NCBI RefSeq assembly: GCF_029269265.1 | Contig: NZ_JARIXP010000004.1 | Span: 310,001-374,000 of the forward strand | DNA: 64,000 nucleotides | DNA from: Rheinheimera sp. 1928-s | Lineage (GTDB): Bacteria; Pseudomonadota; Gammaproteobacteria; Enterobacterales; Alteromonadaceae | Reading direction: 5' to 3' | Shown here: positions 35,070 to 45,127 of the stretch, one piece after another | Layout: each line of letters begins with the position of its first letter | How positions within the stretch are numbered: position 1 is the stretch's first letter | The notes under the pieces: generated by a model | Seen by the model: only the letters and a program-made list of their open reading frames with translations | Databases searched by the model: none | Told to the model about the DNA's origin: nothing | Made by a program: the position numbers and the translations under genes

Positions 35070-36313
35070 TATTCCGGCCTAAACACAAACATTACAAGAA
35101 CAAAAATAAAACACCCCAGGTAGTTAAACATATATGCCATTGAGGCTCCTTCCAAACCAAAATGCCTTACAAAATATGTAACAAAAAAATAAAATTGGAA
35201 TGCGAAATAAACCTCAATAAACATAAACAATTTGAATCTAGCTTTGCTAAGAAAAAAATAACCGATTATAAAGCTCGCAATTTTAAAAACATCTCCAATC
35301 ACTTGCCATAAGAAGAGAACTTCCATATCGGCGAATTCAGAGCTAAAAAGAAAACGGATTATGATTTCTCTAAAACAATAAATAATTACCCCACAGAGAA
35401 TAGATAAAGGCATGATGAGCATGTAGCCATTAAATATTTCTTTATTAATTTTTATGGATTCCTTTAATTCTGAAAAACGGGGTAGAAAATAAACTGTAAG
35501 CGTTGTTGTTATCAGCATAAGATAAGCACTGCTTAGCCGCCACATAGCTTCCCAGTACCCGGCAGACTCCCAACCTAAAGTCTCCCCTAAGTGATTACGA
35601 ATCAAAATGTGGCTAACTGGAACACAAGCCGCACCTGTTAATGCCATTGCTGTATATTTCGCTAAATTTTTAGCCGCTTTCTTATCAACTGCTCCAAATA
35701 GAAATCTTAGCTTGAACCAACTTGCTTTGTAACAAAGGGAGAAAGTGACGAAAAAAGTTAAAGACTGGTACACAGCCAAAGCTACCAAAGCGCCATATAA
35801 ACCATATTGCATTGTCATTAAACTAGTCACGAACAGTGCAAACAGGCTGCCAGATATATTTGCAACAACATAACGGTGAATTTCTTTCTTACCGTTTAGA
35901 ATTGCTAAAAGCAGCGTGTTAAATACAAAAAATACTAACGTTACAGCGAACCATAAAAAAACACCGCTGTAACTTTCATCTTTTAAAAACCACCCCGCTA
36001 ACGACTTACTAAGTATTGCTACCGATATCCCCGCCAGCACAGCACCAGTTAGTGCAATAGTTCCTGCAGTTCGCCACACAGTTCGTTGCTTTTCTTCATT
36101 ATCATGAAATTCAGCAGTATATTTAACGACACCTGTATTAATTGCACCACTGGCAAAGGTAGTTATCATTTGAACTGCGTTCTGGAACTGTCCAATTGCA
36201 GCATACCCTGCAGGGCCAACATAGATAGCCAGTACTTTGTTGATCCCCAACAAGGTCAGCATTTTGATAACTACTGCTATCCCATTTAGCAAGCTGGTTT
36301 TGATTAGAGTCAA
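35069..36313 (-). CDS. wzx: Oligosaccharide flippase (Wzx)
   Basis: The 414-residue protein has about twelve membrane helices and the MOP/PST-type start NGIAVVIKMLTLLGINKVLAIYVGPAGYAAIGQFQN, here quoted only in part as LAIYVGPAGYAAIGQ. It should flip the lipid-linked unit to the periplasm. The start is TTG at 36313, with AAGG upstream, 2 bases after the aminotransferase stop. It is close to the WzxE branch linked to amino-sugar units. Confidence 0.87.
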   Translation of the reverse strand: MTLIKTSLLNGIAVVIKMLTLLGINKVLAIYVGPAGYAAIGQFQNAVQMITTFASGAINTGVVKYTAEFHDNEEKQRTVWRTAGTIALTGAVLAGISVAILSKSLAGWFLKDESYSGVFLWFAVTLVFFVFNTLLLAILNGKKEIHRYVVANISGSLFALFVTSLMTMQYGLYGALVALAVYQSLTFFVTFSLCYKASWFKLRFLFGAVDKKAAKNLAKYTAMALTGAACVPVSHILIRNHLGETLGWESAGYWEAMWRLSSAYLMLITTTLTVYFLPRFSELKESIKINKEIFNGYMLIMPLSILCGVIIYCFREIIIRFLFSSEFADMEVLFLWQVIGDVFKIASFIIGYFFLSKARFKLFMFIEVYFAFQFYFFVTYFVRHFGLEGASMAYMFNYLGCFIFVLVMFVFRPE

Positions 36314-36315
36314 TT

Positions 36316-37434
36316 TTAACCTTTAAAACTATTGCAAGCGTTTACTACGACTTTAACCTGCTCGCCAGTCATCACAGGGCTAATAGGAAGACTTAGTACT
36401 TCGTTATGCATGTCAACTGTTAGCTTTAATTCTAATTCAGCCAACCCTTTATAAGCTTGCTGCTTATGTGGTGGAATAGGGTAATGTATTACTGTCTGGA
36501 TCCCTGAATCTAACAAATGCTGCTGTAAAGCAGAACGGTTTTTGGTGCGGACTACAAACAAATGGAAAACATGGCTCTCTAAATTTTCCAAACTAACCCC
36601 TTTATTTATTGGTAGGCGAATTAAGGGGTTATTAATTTCATTGGCATAGGCTATAGCGACTTCACGACGACGTTGCATCTCAACATCTAAATGTTTCAGT
36701 TTCACAGTTAACAATGCAGCTTGTAATTCATCCAACCGGCTGTTTACGCCTTGATAAAGGTTTTCATATTTTTTATGGCTACCATAGTTGCCTAATGCCC
36801 GAATTGTTTGAGCTAATTCATCATCACTAGTAGTCACTGCACCAGCATCACCCAATGCGCCTAAATTTTTTCCTGGATAAAAACTAAAACCGGATGCATG
36901 CCCCCAGTTACCGGCTTTCTTACCTAAAATTGTAGCGCCATGAGACTGAGCTGAGTCTTCTAACACAAGAAGATTATGCTCTGATGCAATAGCCATAATC
37001 TCAGGCATTGCCGCTAACTGACCATACAGATGAACAGCAAGTATAGCTTTTGTGTTCTTGCTTATTGCTGACAAAATATTAGCAGGACAAATGTTGAACG
37101 TATGTGGATCAGGCTCAACAAGTACAGGCTTTAATTTATTCTCCGTAATAGCAAGAATGCTAGCAATGTAAGTATTGGCCGGTACAATAACTTCATCACC
37201 GTCTTTTAACTTACCGAGCACTTTCCAGGCACGTAGTACTAAAATAAGCGCATCAAGTCCGTTCGCAACGCCGATACAGTGCTTAGTTCCACAATAGTCA
37301 GCAAAACTCTGTTCGAATTTCTTTACTTCTTCACCTTGAATATACCAACCGGAATCGATTACACGCGTAGCAGCAGCTACCAATTCTTCACGATATACTG
37401 CGTTGACTTGTTTTAAATCTAAAAATGGGATCAT
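36316..37434 (-). CDS. dTDP-3-amino-3,6-dideoxyhexose transaminase (FdtB/QdtB-type)
   Basis: The 372-residue DegT/DnrJ/EryC1-type PLP enzyme has [10 protein letters not shown] at the start, [25 protein letters not shown] with the PLP Lys, and [10 protein letters not shown]. It aminates C3 of the dTDP-3-keto sugar made by the ketoisomerase upstream. Whether the product is Fuc3N or Qui3N depends on that isomerase. The start overlaps the acetyltransferase stop (ATGA). Confidence 0.9.
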   Translation of the reverse strand: MIPFLDLKQVNAVYREELVAAATRVIDSGWYIQGEEVKKFEQSFADYCGTKHCIGVANGLDALILVLRAWKVLGKLKDGDEVIVPANTYIASILAITENKLKPVLVEPDPHTFNICPANILSAISKNTKAILAVHLYGQLAAMPEIMAIASEHNLLVLEDSAQSHGATILGKKAGNWGHASGFSFYPGKNLGALGDAGAVTTSDDELAQTIRALGNYGSHKKYENLYQGVNSRLDELQAALLTVKLKHLDVEMQRRREVAIAYANEINNPLIRLPINKGVSLENLESHVFHLFVVRTKNRSALQQHLLDSGIQTVIHYPIPPHKQQAYKGLAELELKLTVDMHNEVLSLPISPVMTGEQVKVVVNACNSFKG

Positions 37435-37892
37435 TCTAAAAACCTGATAATTTTTGCAGGATTTCCAACAACTACAGCTTTAGCTGGAACATCTTTAGTT
37501 ACAACGGAACCAGCTCCAATCATAGCTGACTCACCTATAGTGACACCTGGAAGTATTGTCGCATTGGCACCGATACTGGCAAAATCATTTACGGTTATAC
37601 CAATAAAGCTTTCAGGGTATTCTTTTGACCTTGGGAATATATCATTAGTGAAAGTAACATTTGGACCAATAAACACATTTTTACCAATTCGTGTACCGTC
37701 CCATAACTGCACCCCAGACTTAACTGTAACGTTGTCACCAATAATCACATCACCTTCGATTAGGCTGTGGGCACAAATATTACAGTTACTACCAATCGAA
37801 GCACCTTTAAGGATAACGACAAATTGCCATACGTTGGTACCAACACCTATTTCGCATTTAGCTACATCAGCTAACTGGTGGATAAAACTCAT
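37431..37892 (-). CDS. dTDP-3-amino sugar N-acetyltransferase (FdtC/QdtC-type)
   Basis: The 153-residue left-handed beta-helix protein reads [25 protein letters not shown] and continues through hexapeptide turns such as GENV-like [16 protein letters not shown] and [15 protein letters not shown]. It acetylates the amino sugar to Fuc3NAc or Qui3NAc. Met at 37892 overlaps the upstream stop in an ATGA and has AAGG ahead; the longer frame from 37910 would start inside the ketoisomerase gene. Confidence 0.88.
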   Translation of the reverse strand: MSFIHQLADVAKCEIGVGTNVWQFVVILKGASIGSNCNICAHSLIEGDVIIGDNVTVKSGVQLWDGTRIGKNVFIGPNVTFTNDIFPRSKEYPESFIGITVNDFASIGANATILPGVTIGESAMIGAGSVVTKDVPAKAVVVGNPAKIIRFLE

Positions 37893-38290
37893 TCTCTTAC
37901 CTTCGCGCAAAAAAGCGAGTAGTCGCGGATGTAATCCGATTCATCATAATGCTCACTAGCTAAAACCAAAAGAACACAGTCAGCACTAAAATCATGCATC
38001 TCTCGCCAAACGTTGTTACCTATAAACAAACCTTTGTTGGAAGAATCTAGCCAGACTGATTCTCTAGAAATCCCATCATCTAATAGTAAACGGCACTTAC
38101 CAGCTACACAAACGGCTAACTGCTGAAGGTTTTTATGCGCATGAAAACCTCGAGAAACACCCTGTTTTGTCTGTGAAATATAATAAACACGTTTTACTTC
38201 AAAAGGGATATGATTATTTGCCTCAATTGATACCAAAGAACCACGTTCGTCTCCTAAAGACTGTAGATCAATAAGATGTATTAAACTCAT
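37889..38290 (-). CDS. dTDP-4-keto-6-deoxyglucose 3,4-ketoisomerase (FdtA/QdtA)
   Basis: The 133-residue cupin (WxcM-like) has [24 protein letters not shown] with the active-site histidines, and WREMHDFS. It moves the keto group from C4 to C3, diverting the RmlB product away from rhamnose. FdtA and QdtA differ in stereochemistry and I cannot separate them by eye. It overlaps rmlA by 4 bases. Confidence 0.9.
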   Translation of the reverse strand: MSLIHLIDLQSLGDERGSLVSIEANNHIPFEVKRVYYISQTKQGVSRGFHAHKNLQQLAVCVAGKCRLLLDDGISRESVWLDSSNKGLFIGNNVWREMHDFSADCVLLVLASEHYDESDYIRDYSLFCAKVRE

Positions 38291-39168
38291 ACCTTACCCT
38301 CAGCAACACCGAGTAAGTATTGACCATAACTATTTTTACTCATCAAAGTACCTGTTTCTATCAATTGCGCTCTGGTAAGCCAACCACGGTTGTAGGCAAT
38401 TTCTTCTAAGCACGCAACTTTATACCCCTGGCGTTTCTCAAGTGTTTCAACAAATTGGGCAGCTTCCAATAAACTTTCATGCGTGCCTGTATCTAACCAG
38501 GCAAAACCTCGTCCTAGTAGCTCAACATTAAGTTCGCCTAATTCTAAATAGGCGTTGTTAACACAGGTTATTTCCAGTTCACCTCGCTGACTGGGAGTTA
38601 CGTGTTTAGCTATTTCTATGACTCGATTATCATAAAAGTACAAACCGGTAACAGCAAAGTGCGACTTAGGCTCGATAGGTTTTTCTTCTATCGAAATAAC
38701 TTTCATATCAGTATCAAACTCTACTACACCAAAACGCTCAGGATCTTTCACCTGATAACCAAAAACTGTTGCACCTTTGCCGTCTTTTGCTTTAGATACT
38801 GCTTCTTTAAGTTTTGGTGTAAACCCCTGACCATAATAAATGTTATCCCCTAAAACCAAACACACATCATCTTTACCAATAAAATCTTCACCAATAATGA
38901 ACGCTTGAGCTAGACCATCAGGAGAAGGTTGTGCTTTGTAACAAAGGTTAATCCCAAACTGCGAGCCGTCTTTTAATAAACGCTGAAAGGCTGGCTGATC
39001 CTCAGGTGTAGTGATAATTAAAATGTCTCGAATACCGGCAAGCATTAGTACTGAAAGTGGATAATAAATCATGGGCTTGTCATAAATAGGCAATAGCTGC
39101 TTAGACACCCCCATAGTAATTGGATACAACCGAGTACCAGAGCCGCCAGCGAGTATGATACCTTTCAT
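38287..39168 (-). CDS. rfbA: Glucose-1-phosphate thymidylyltransferase
   Basis: The 293-residue enzyme joins dTTP and glucose-1-phosphate. It starts [17 protein letters not shown] and has [30 protein letters not shown] and [15 protein letters not shown]. It is 3 bases after rmlB and overlaps the ketoisomerase. Its product feeds both the amino sugar branch here and rhamnose through rmlCD. Confidence 0.96.
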   Translation of the reverse strand: MKGIILAGGSGTRLYPITMGVSKQLLPIYDKPMIYYPLSVLMLAGIRDILIITTPEDQPAFQRLLKDGSQFGINLCYKAQPSPDGLAQAFIIGEDFIGKDDVCLVLGDNIYYGQGFTPKLKEAVSKAKDGKGATVFGYQVKDPERFGVVEFDTDMKVISIEEKPIEPKSHFAVTGLYFYDNRVIEIAKHVTPSQRGELEITCVNNAYLELGELNVELLGRGFAWLDTGTHESLLEAAQFVETLEKRQGYKVACLEEIAYNRGWLTRAQLIETGTLMSKNSYGQYLLGVAEGKV

Positions 39169-39171
39169 TTT

Positions 39172-40245
39172 CTAAACTCCCTGCCCTAAACGTTCTAATT
39201 GGTAACTACCGTCTAATACCGCTTGCCACCAGGTTTTGTTATCCAGGTACCACTGCACGGTTTTGCGTAAACCGGTTTCAAAGGTTTCTTCCGGCTTCCA
39301 ACCAAGTTCACGATCTATTTTGCTGGCGTCGATGGCGTAGCGTAAGTCATGGCCGGGGCGATCCGTTACGTGAGTGATAAGTGATGAGTGTTTAGTGTTT
39401 TGTGGGAAACCACGTTCGTGCATTGGAGCAAGTTCGTCCATTAGCTCACAGATGGCATGCACCACTTCTATATTTTGTTTTTCGTTATGGCCGCCGATGT
39501 TATAGGTTTCGCCTACTTCACCTTTAGTTACTACCTTGTACAACGCACAGGCGTGATCTTCTACATACAGCCAATCGCGGATTTGATTACCCTTGCCATA
39601 AACTGGTAATGGCTTACCGGCTAAAGCATTTAAAATGATCAGCGGTATTAGTTTTTCCGGAAAATGATAAGGGCCGTAATTATTAGAGCAGTTGGTCACA
39701 ATAACAGGTAAGCCATAAGTACGCTGCCAGGCCCGCACTAAATGATCAGAGCTGGCTTTACTGGCCGAATAAGGGCTACTTGGTGCGTAGGGTGTGGTTT
39801 CAGTAAACAAATCATCTGTGCCATGCAAATCACCGTACACTTCGTCGGTTGAGATATGATGAAAGCGAAAGGCGGCTTTACGCTCCTCAGGTAAGTCTTT
39901 CCAGTACTGACGAGCCGTTTCCAAAAGTACATAAGTACCAACAATATTAGTCTCAATAAAAGCTGCAGGGCCGTCAATAGAGCGATCAACGTGGCTCTCA
40001 GCTGCCAGATGCATTACTACATCGGGTTGGTGTTTATCAAATAAAACCCGCATCGCAGCAGCATCACAAATATCCGCACATTCAAACAGATAACGATTAC
40101 TATCAGCAACAGTAGCTACCGAGTTTACATTGCCAGCATAAGTTAGTTTATCAATATTAACTACACTATCATCAGTCTGGTTAATCACATGACGGACAAC
40201 CGCAGAACCAATAAAGCCTGCACCACCGGTTACCAAAATTTTCAT
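39172..40245 (-). CDS. rfbB: dTDP-glucose 4,6-dehydratase
   Basis: The 357-residue SDR has [25 protein letters not shown] with the catalytic Asp and Glu, [14 protein letters not shown] and [14 protein letters not shown]. It converts dTDP-glucose to the 4-keto-6-deoxy intermediate. Its ATG overlaps the wzz stop, so it is coupled to the first gene behind the ops element. Confidence 0.96.
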   Translation of the reverse strand: MKILVTGGAGFIGSAVVRHVINQTDDSVVNIDKLTYAGNVNSVATVADSNRYLFECADICDAAAMRVLFDKHQPDVVMHLAAESHVDRSIDGPAAFIETNIVGTYVLLETARQYWKDLPEERKAAFRFHHISTDEVYGDLHGTDDLFTETTPYAPSSPYSASKASSDHLVRAWQRTYGLPVIVTNCSNNYGPYHFPEKLIPLIILNALAGKPLPVYGKGNQIRDWLYVEDHACALYKVVTKGEVGETYNIGGHNEKQNIEVVHAICELMDELAPMHERGFPQNTKHSSLITHVTDRPGHDLRYAIDASKIDRELGWKPEETFETGLRKTVQWYLDNKTWWQAVLDGSYQLERLGQGV

Positions 40246-41210
40246 ATTTTATTGCCTGATTCTTTATTACTAAAATAACGCACTAGTACCACAAGTATCG
40301 ACAACATGCCGCCTAGCATTACACCTAATATGCAAATTAATGCACGAGCCGGTTTATCCTTTTTCTCTGCCACCACTGCCGGATCCACTGTTTTAAATAC
40401 ATATTCTTCGCGTACATTGGCCAGCATTAGCGTTTTGGTTTGCTCTTCAATTAGTGAGAACAACATAGTGCGCATATCCGCAATATTGGTTTTTTCTAAT
40501 TGGTCGGTTAAGTAAGCAATACTATTTTTGGCTTCGGTAAGGTCACGCTGGCGCATTTCATTATTAATTGCCTGTACCAGCCAGCTGGCCCACTGTTGCG
40601 CAATGTACGGCGAGTAATGTTGAATAGACAGCTTAACCATGCCGCTTTCTTTATCTTGTGACACTGAGAGCAGTTCTAACAATTCTTCGTGTGTTTCCAG
40701 CAAGCTTGGCTTGGGCTGAAATGGTGGCTTAACCTCGCGTACCCATTGCTTTGTTGCTACATCGTAGCTATCGGCGTCAATAACTAAACTGTTATCAGCA
40801 CGGTTCCAGCCTTCTGCAGCCATAACGGGGATAAACAAGTCATGCTGCGTGATAAAGCGGCCGATAAATTCGCGTGATTTTAATACCTCTAGCGCCAGGC
40901 CGGTTTTATCACCGCCAGCCGTACCTAAATTAACCCCTGCCAAAGCTGCCAAACCACCAAGCTGACCGGGTATTTTCAAACCACTATCTTGAGATATTGG
41001 CGCCAACAATACTTCACTTTTATATATATTAGGTAAACTTAATGCATAAAATATTGATGCTAATGTGAATACAAAAGTAGTAGCTATAATAATTCGCTTA
41101 CCTTGCCATATAGCGCTAAACAGCTCTCGTAAATCTATTTCATCGTCCACCGGATTATTTGCAAACCCGGCGTCGGTATTGTTTTTTAACATTGGATCGT
41201 TAGTTATCAT
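40242..41210 (-). CDS. wzz: Chain-length determinant protein (Wzz/PCP)
   Basis: The 322-residue inner-membrane protein has two membrane helices (about 40-60 and 292-312) around a periplasmic domain with a coiled-coil stretch near 210-260. [18 protein letters not shown] is the usual cytoplasmic start. It sets polymer length together with Wzy. No C-terminal tyrosine kinase domain follows, so it is a Wzz/OtnB type, not Wzc. It is the first gene after ops, whose end lies 17 bases before the ATG, and it lacks a good Shine-Dalgarno. Confidence 0.92.
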   Translation of the reverse strand: MITNDPMLKNNTDAGFANNPVDDEIDLRELFSAIWQGKRIIIATTFVFTLASIFYALSLPNIYKSEVLLAPISQDSGLKIPGQLGGLAALAGVNLGTAGGDKTGLALEVLKSREFIGRFITQHDLFIPVMAAEGWNRADNSLVIDADSYDVATKQWVREVKPPFQPKPSLLETHEELLELLSVSQDKESGMVKLSIQHYSPYIAQQWASWLVQAINNEMRQRDLTEAKNSIAYLTDQLEKTNIADMRTMLFSLIEEQTKTLMLANVREEYVFKTVDPAVVAEKKDKPARALICILGVMLGGMLSILVVLVRYFSNKESGNKI

Positions 41211-41227
41211 ATGCTCATACTTTAGAT

Positions 41228-41263
41228 ACGCTACCGCCCTTGGGTTACAGCCCCCAAAAGCTG
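41228..41263 (-). promoter_or_regulatory. JUMPStart with perfect ops element ahead of wzz
   Basis: The minus strand carries GGCGGTAGCGT at 41228-41238, an exact match to the ops element that recruits RfaH to paused RNA polymerase. Upstream bases (CAGCTTTTGGGGGCTGTAA) match the rest of the JUMPStart consensus, with a small TTGGG/CCCAA stem in front of ops. It lies in the leader between an rfaH-like gene and wzz. This predicts antitermination of the long operon reaching at least to the FucNAc genes. Confidence 0.93.
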
Positions 41264-41396
41264 AATGTTATCCCTAAGCTTCTGACGTTGCAGTGTGGTA
41301 CTTTGTATCTCACCATTTAGCCTTACTCTATAGCGCTTTTGGTTTGATCCACTGAAACCTCTGTTACCAAGGGTATGTTTATGCTGTAAAAACTAC

Positions 41397-41888
41397 TTAG
41401 TGAATTTCTGCTAATTGACTAAGGGCTACATTAGCAACCAGGTTTTGGCCTAACCATTCTAATAATACCAAACAGCGGTCTTGTGCTTTTGGCATTTGAA
41501 AAACTGCTGAAAAACCACTAAAAGGCCCTTCGGCAATTTGAACTTTGTCACCACTACAAAACAGAGGTTTTGTTACTTCACAACGCTGTACTTTTGCTAT
41601 TTGATCGATCAAATTTTGAGGCACTACAGCTAACTGGCTACCAAAACGTACAAAATCTGCAACCCCTTTGGTATATCTCACCGAGCAAAGCGAAGCATCG
41701 CTATTTTTCGCCTGGATAAATAAATAGCGGGGAAAAAGCGGCTTAATGGCTGTTGTTATATGCCCAGCTTTTAGTTTTGCATTGCCATATGTAGGTAAAA
41801 ACACAATAAAATCTTGATTCTGTAAATGCAGCTGCGCCAGCCGCTCTTGCCTTGGTTTGCTATATACCAAATACCAGTCTCGGGCCAT
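41397..41888 (-). CDS. rfaH: RfaH-type transcription antiterminator (NusG paralogue)
   Basis: The 163-residue protein has an NGN domain (DWYLVYSKPRQERLAQLHL, PLFPRYLFI, GVADFVRFG) and a KOW-like end starting GDKVQIAEGPFSGF, both close to E. coli RfaH. RfaH binds RNA polymerase at ops, prevents termination and helps start translation. Here it is encoded 159 bases ahead of an ops element and 12 bases after the SLBB gene, so it is probably on the same transcript. AGGAA precedes the ATG. Confidence 0.92.
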   Translation of the reverse strand: MARDWYLVYSKPRQERLAQLHLQNQDFIVFLPTYGNAKLKAGHITTAIKPLFPRYLFIQAKNSDASLCSVRYTKGVADFVRFGSQLAVVPQNLIDQIAKVQRCEVTKPLFCSGDKVQIAEGPFSGFSAVFQMPKAQDRCLVLLEWLGQNLVANVALSQLAEIH

Positions 41889-41900
41889 TTCCTGCAGCCC

Positions 41901-44681
41901 TTAGAACGTATTTAAAGCAGCAATAGCAACAGCACTTTGATAAAAAATCTGAGTGAACTGGCCCCAAAGAGTTAGGTTATCCTTGTATTCTGTATCAACA
42001 GGAACGACTACTGTATCTCCTGGTTCCAACCCAATATCTTTCACTGCAAACCAACCATTCTGTTCAGGCATCATTACAGATCCGTCAGCCTTAATCACAT
42101 AAACACGTTCGTCATCAGCACGTTTACGAGTGCCGCCTGCAAGCTTTAAATAATCATCAACCGAAAGATTTGGCTGAAATCTATGACTACTTGAATGTTG
42201 TACTTCACCTACTACAGATACAGTGTTGTCGATACGAGGTACATATAGCAGATCACCATTTTGAACCTGGACATCATAATCCGGCTGCCCAGCCAAAATA
42301 GAAGGTAAGTCGATGACTAAACGACCTATAGGAGGTTGGTCTTCCAACTGCTTAATCATAAATAATGCATCTTGCGGAGTGCTGCTCATGCCAGATTCAG
42401 ACAAACCTTTAGTGGCTATGTCGGCTCGCAGTTGCTGTGCAAGCTTTTTGGTTTGTACCCGCTCACGCTCTTTTATATCTTCGCGGGTATAAATAGCACC
42501 CGCCATAAAAGCACTACGGTTTAAGCCGCCAGCGCGCTCTAATACATCAGATAAGGTTTCACCACGCTGAATAGTGTAGCGGCCAGGAAACTTCACCTCA
42601 CCACGAATTTCAATGGTGCGATTAATATTCCAGTCAGGTATTGGGAAGACATTTAACCTGTCTCTTTGCTGCAAAGCCACAACATCTTCTTTGGAAAATA
42701 CCTTATTTAAATCTATAGCGATGTTATTCACGGCTATGCTGTTGCTATCGGAAGCGATCACTGCACGAGTGAGCTCAGCTCGGCTTAAAAAAGCTGATTC
42801 AGTTAAGCCACTTGCCGCAGCAATTAAACTGACTACATTCGCACCTTCGGTTAATGGGTAATCACCTGGTACTTTGACTTCCCCATTCACAGAGATAATT
42901 AGTGGGTCGGTGCCACCGCGAACCTGCATTTTCAGTTTTTTCAGTATAGGGTAAAGTAGCTCTGTTCTATTAAAGCTGGCAGATAAAGCCAATATGTTTT
43001 TGTCACGGAATAACTGACTCATCATCCGTTGCATAATCGCAGGCAAAGCACCTCTGCCTAAATCTGGATTAGCAACAACTGCCCCCACAGAATTTTGGTT
43101 TGTTGTCGTTTGCGAATCGACAATGCGCAATTCACCTGCTGTTGACGATTTCCCGGCTTGCCCTTGCATTGCCTCGACTTGATTGTCATAACCCAACATA
43201 CTTTGGAAAGCTTTAGAAGATAAATCATCTTCTGCTGTCCATTTTACATCGGCAGGCAAACTATAACGTTGTGTGATTTCTGCACGGATATAAGCATTTA
43301 ACTTATCACGTTGTATGGTTTCGTTGGCATGATGAAATACCAAAATAAGATCGCGTGGTTTTAACTCAATGTTGGCTTCGCTGACTGGATGGTTAATTGC
43401 ATTAGCTAAATTAAACTGTAGCACTTTAACATCACCAGCATTATTGATTTCTCGTACAACAAGGGCGTAATCCAGGTCGGCAGTTAAATGCACATCTGAC
43501 CAAAAAGATTTAATCAAGTCGGAAACTTTAATACCTTGTTGCCAGGCATAAAAACCTGGGCGAACTACAGCACCAGCAATAGTGACTACATTTTCTATAC
43601 GAGGTGAAGTTTCAGCTATACGCAAAACGTCACCGTCTCGTAATGCCATTTGACGGTTTACTGCATTGGTTAAATCTAAATTGATTAAATCGCGCAGGTT
43701 ATTGCTGTTGTAACGTTCTAACACTACAGACTGAGGGTAAGCACCAGCTGTGGTGCCACCTGCCATACTCAATAAGGTATCTATGCTATCGCCGGATTTA
43801 ATTTCATATATAGCAGCGCGTTTAATCTCGCCAGCAATTTGCACTGTAGCTTTCACTGGAGCAATGAAAACAACATCACCGTGCTGTAACTGCAAATCAC
43901 CTGTGCTGTCGCCACGCAATAGTAAGTCGTATAAATCAAAACGACCTACGGTTTGGCCCGCCCTTTTTACTTGAATATCGCGTAAGCTGCCGATGTCAGA
44001 TACACCACCAGCGACATATAAAGATTGAGTAACTGTAGTTAAAGCTGAAACCGCATACATGCCGGGAGTTTTTGCTTCACCAGCGACAAAAATATTGATG
44101 GTGCGTAATTTGCCCATAGTGACAGCAGCATCTACACCCATCATGGCTTCACGTACTTTATTGCTAATGATGCCAGACGCTTGACCTACTGTTAAACCGC
44201 TAATACTGACAGGGCCAATTTCAGGTAAATTTACAGTGCCATTGCGATCAACAATAAGCTCAGTGCTGCTGTTCTGTTTGCCAAATAATTGCAGCAACAG
44301 AATGTCATCCGGGCCTAATCTGTAGTTCTCTGGCACAGGTGCATTATCCACTGGAGCAAAAGTGCTGACCTTAGAATTAAACATCGCCATACCAAAGCGT
44401 TTTGTAGATGTGTTTGCAGTGACTGGAGTAGAGTCTGTAGTAGATGATTGTTGTACTGGTGCTGGTGCTGGCACCAGTACCTCGGGCTGTGCCTGTTGTG
44501 TTACTGCTGCTCCAGCTGAACCCGTGGGTAATTCTATACCGTATTGCTTAGCTAAACGCTGCTGCTCGGCAGGAGATAAATTTTGAAACTGCGCGATCAT
44601 TGCAGGAGAAGGTGTCACAGCAGACACAGGCAAGGCAGTAAACAATGCAGCCAATACACAAGTTTTAAACAGTTTTAGCAC
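41901..44681 (-). CDS. Large SLBB-domain polysaccharide export protein (Wza/OtnA-like)
   Basis: The 926-residue precursor has a signal peptide ending PVSA without a lipobox Cys. A Poly_export domain follows (YRLGPDDILLLQLFGKQ, VDRNGTVNLPEIGPVSISG), then a chain of SLBB domains, for example IFVAGEAKTPGMY, VSVNGEVKVPGDY-like and IEIRGEVKFPGRYTI, and a C-terminal hydrophobic end. It is far longer than Wza (about 380) and like OtnA/WbfF of V. cholerae O139. It probably forms the periplasmic and outer-membrane conduit. The start is GTG behind GGAG. Confidence 0.9.
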   Translation of the reverse strand: MLKLFKTCVLAALFTALPVSAVTPSPAMIAQFQNLSPAEQQRLAKQYGIELPTGSAGAAVTQQAQPEVLVPAPAPVQQSSTTDSTPVTANTSTKRFGMAMFNSKVSTFAPVDNAPVPENYRLGPDDILLLQLFGKQNSSTELIVDRNGTVNLPEIGPVSISGLTVGQASGIISNKVREAMMGVDAAVTMGKLRTINIFVAGEAKTPGMYAVSALTTVTQSLYVAGGVSDIGSLRDIQVKRAGQTVGRFDLYDLLLRGDSTGDLQLQHGDVVFIAPVKATVQIAGEIKRAAIYEIKSGDSIDTLLSMAGGTTAGAYPQSVVLERYNSNNLRDLINLDLTNAVNRQMALRDGDVLRIAETSPRIENVVTIAGAVVRPGFYAWQQGIKVSDLIKSFWSDVHLTADLDYALVVREINNAGDVKVLQFNLANAINHPVSEANIELKPRDLILVFHHANETIQRDKLNAYIRAEITQRYSLPADVKWTAEDDLSSKAFQSMLGYDNQVEAMQGQAGKSSTAGELRIVDSQTTTNQNSVGAVVANPDLGRGALPAIMQRMMSQLFRDKNILALSASFNRTELLYPILKKLKMQVRGGTDPLIISVNGEVKVPGDYPLTEGANVVSLIAAASGLTESAFLSRAELTRAVIASDSNSIAVNNIAIDLNKVFSKEDVVALQQRDRLNVFPIPDWNINRTIEIRGEVKFPGRYTIQRGETLSDVLERAGGLNRSAFMAGAIYTREDIKERERVQTKKLAQQLRADIATKGLSESGMSSTPQDALFMIKQLEDQPPIGRLVIDLPSILAGQPDYDVQVQNGDLLYVPRIDNTVSVVGEVQHSSSHRFQPNLSVDDYLKLAGGTRKRADDERVYVIKADGSVMMPEQNGWFAVKDIGLEPGDTVVVPVDTEYKDNLTLWGQFTQIFYQSAVAIAALNTF

Positions 44682-45060
44682 GCTACAACTCCAGATATTA
44701 TATTTGTTAGGTCCAGCAAAAACCCGTTTAGTTTACCTGCTTTGCTCGTTTTTCCAAGCAGAAACTGGATATACCTGATCATGACTGACTGCTCGATGAA
44801 CAGTTATCAGACGCAATTTTTAATAATGCATTTAATAAACAAACAGTATCCAGCGGATCTTGTTCATTTTTAACGAGTTTATTTAAAAATACTAGGATGT
44901 CAGAAGTAAACCTGATGAGAATTCTGCACATCCTGATGCCAGTGGTCCTTAACGTTTTTTTAATACTTCAAAAAACCGCGGCGACTTTAGCTAATTCTGC
45001 TGTTTTTGTCTATCAAAATAACAGCCCAACAAGCCGGGATACGGAAGCTTGCCTTACATG
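44682..45060. other. Long intergenic leader upstream of the SLBB export gene
   Basis: About 380 AT-rich bases hold no gene. It should contain the promoter of the whole polysaccharide operon, but no convincing -35/-10 pair could be fixed by eye. No hairpin terminator is seen besides the REP copy at its right edge. Confidence 0.4.
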
Positions 45061-45114
45061 AAATGGAGGGCAGATCACATCGTTAGCAGTTAACAATGTG
45101 ATCTGACGCCATTT
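45061..45114. repeat. Degenerate REP palindrome upstream of the polysaccharide operon
   Basis: CAGATCACATCGTTA and TAACAATGTGATCTG form the inner stem around GCAG, with ATGG and CCAT ends that carry several changes from the AAAATGGGGTC consensus. It lies 13 bases past the stop of the 1509-residue lipoprotein gene. Confidence 0.8.
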
Positions 45115-45127
45115 TGTTCGCAATAAC

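Noticed and set aside
44682-45060. Possible sigma-70 promoter for the SLBB gene
   Set aside because: Several AT-rich hexamers could be drawn as -10 or -35 boxes, but no pair had both good matches and proper spacing.
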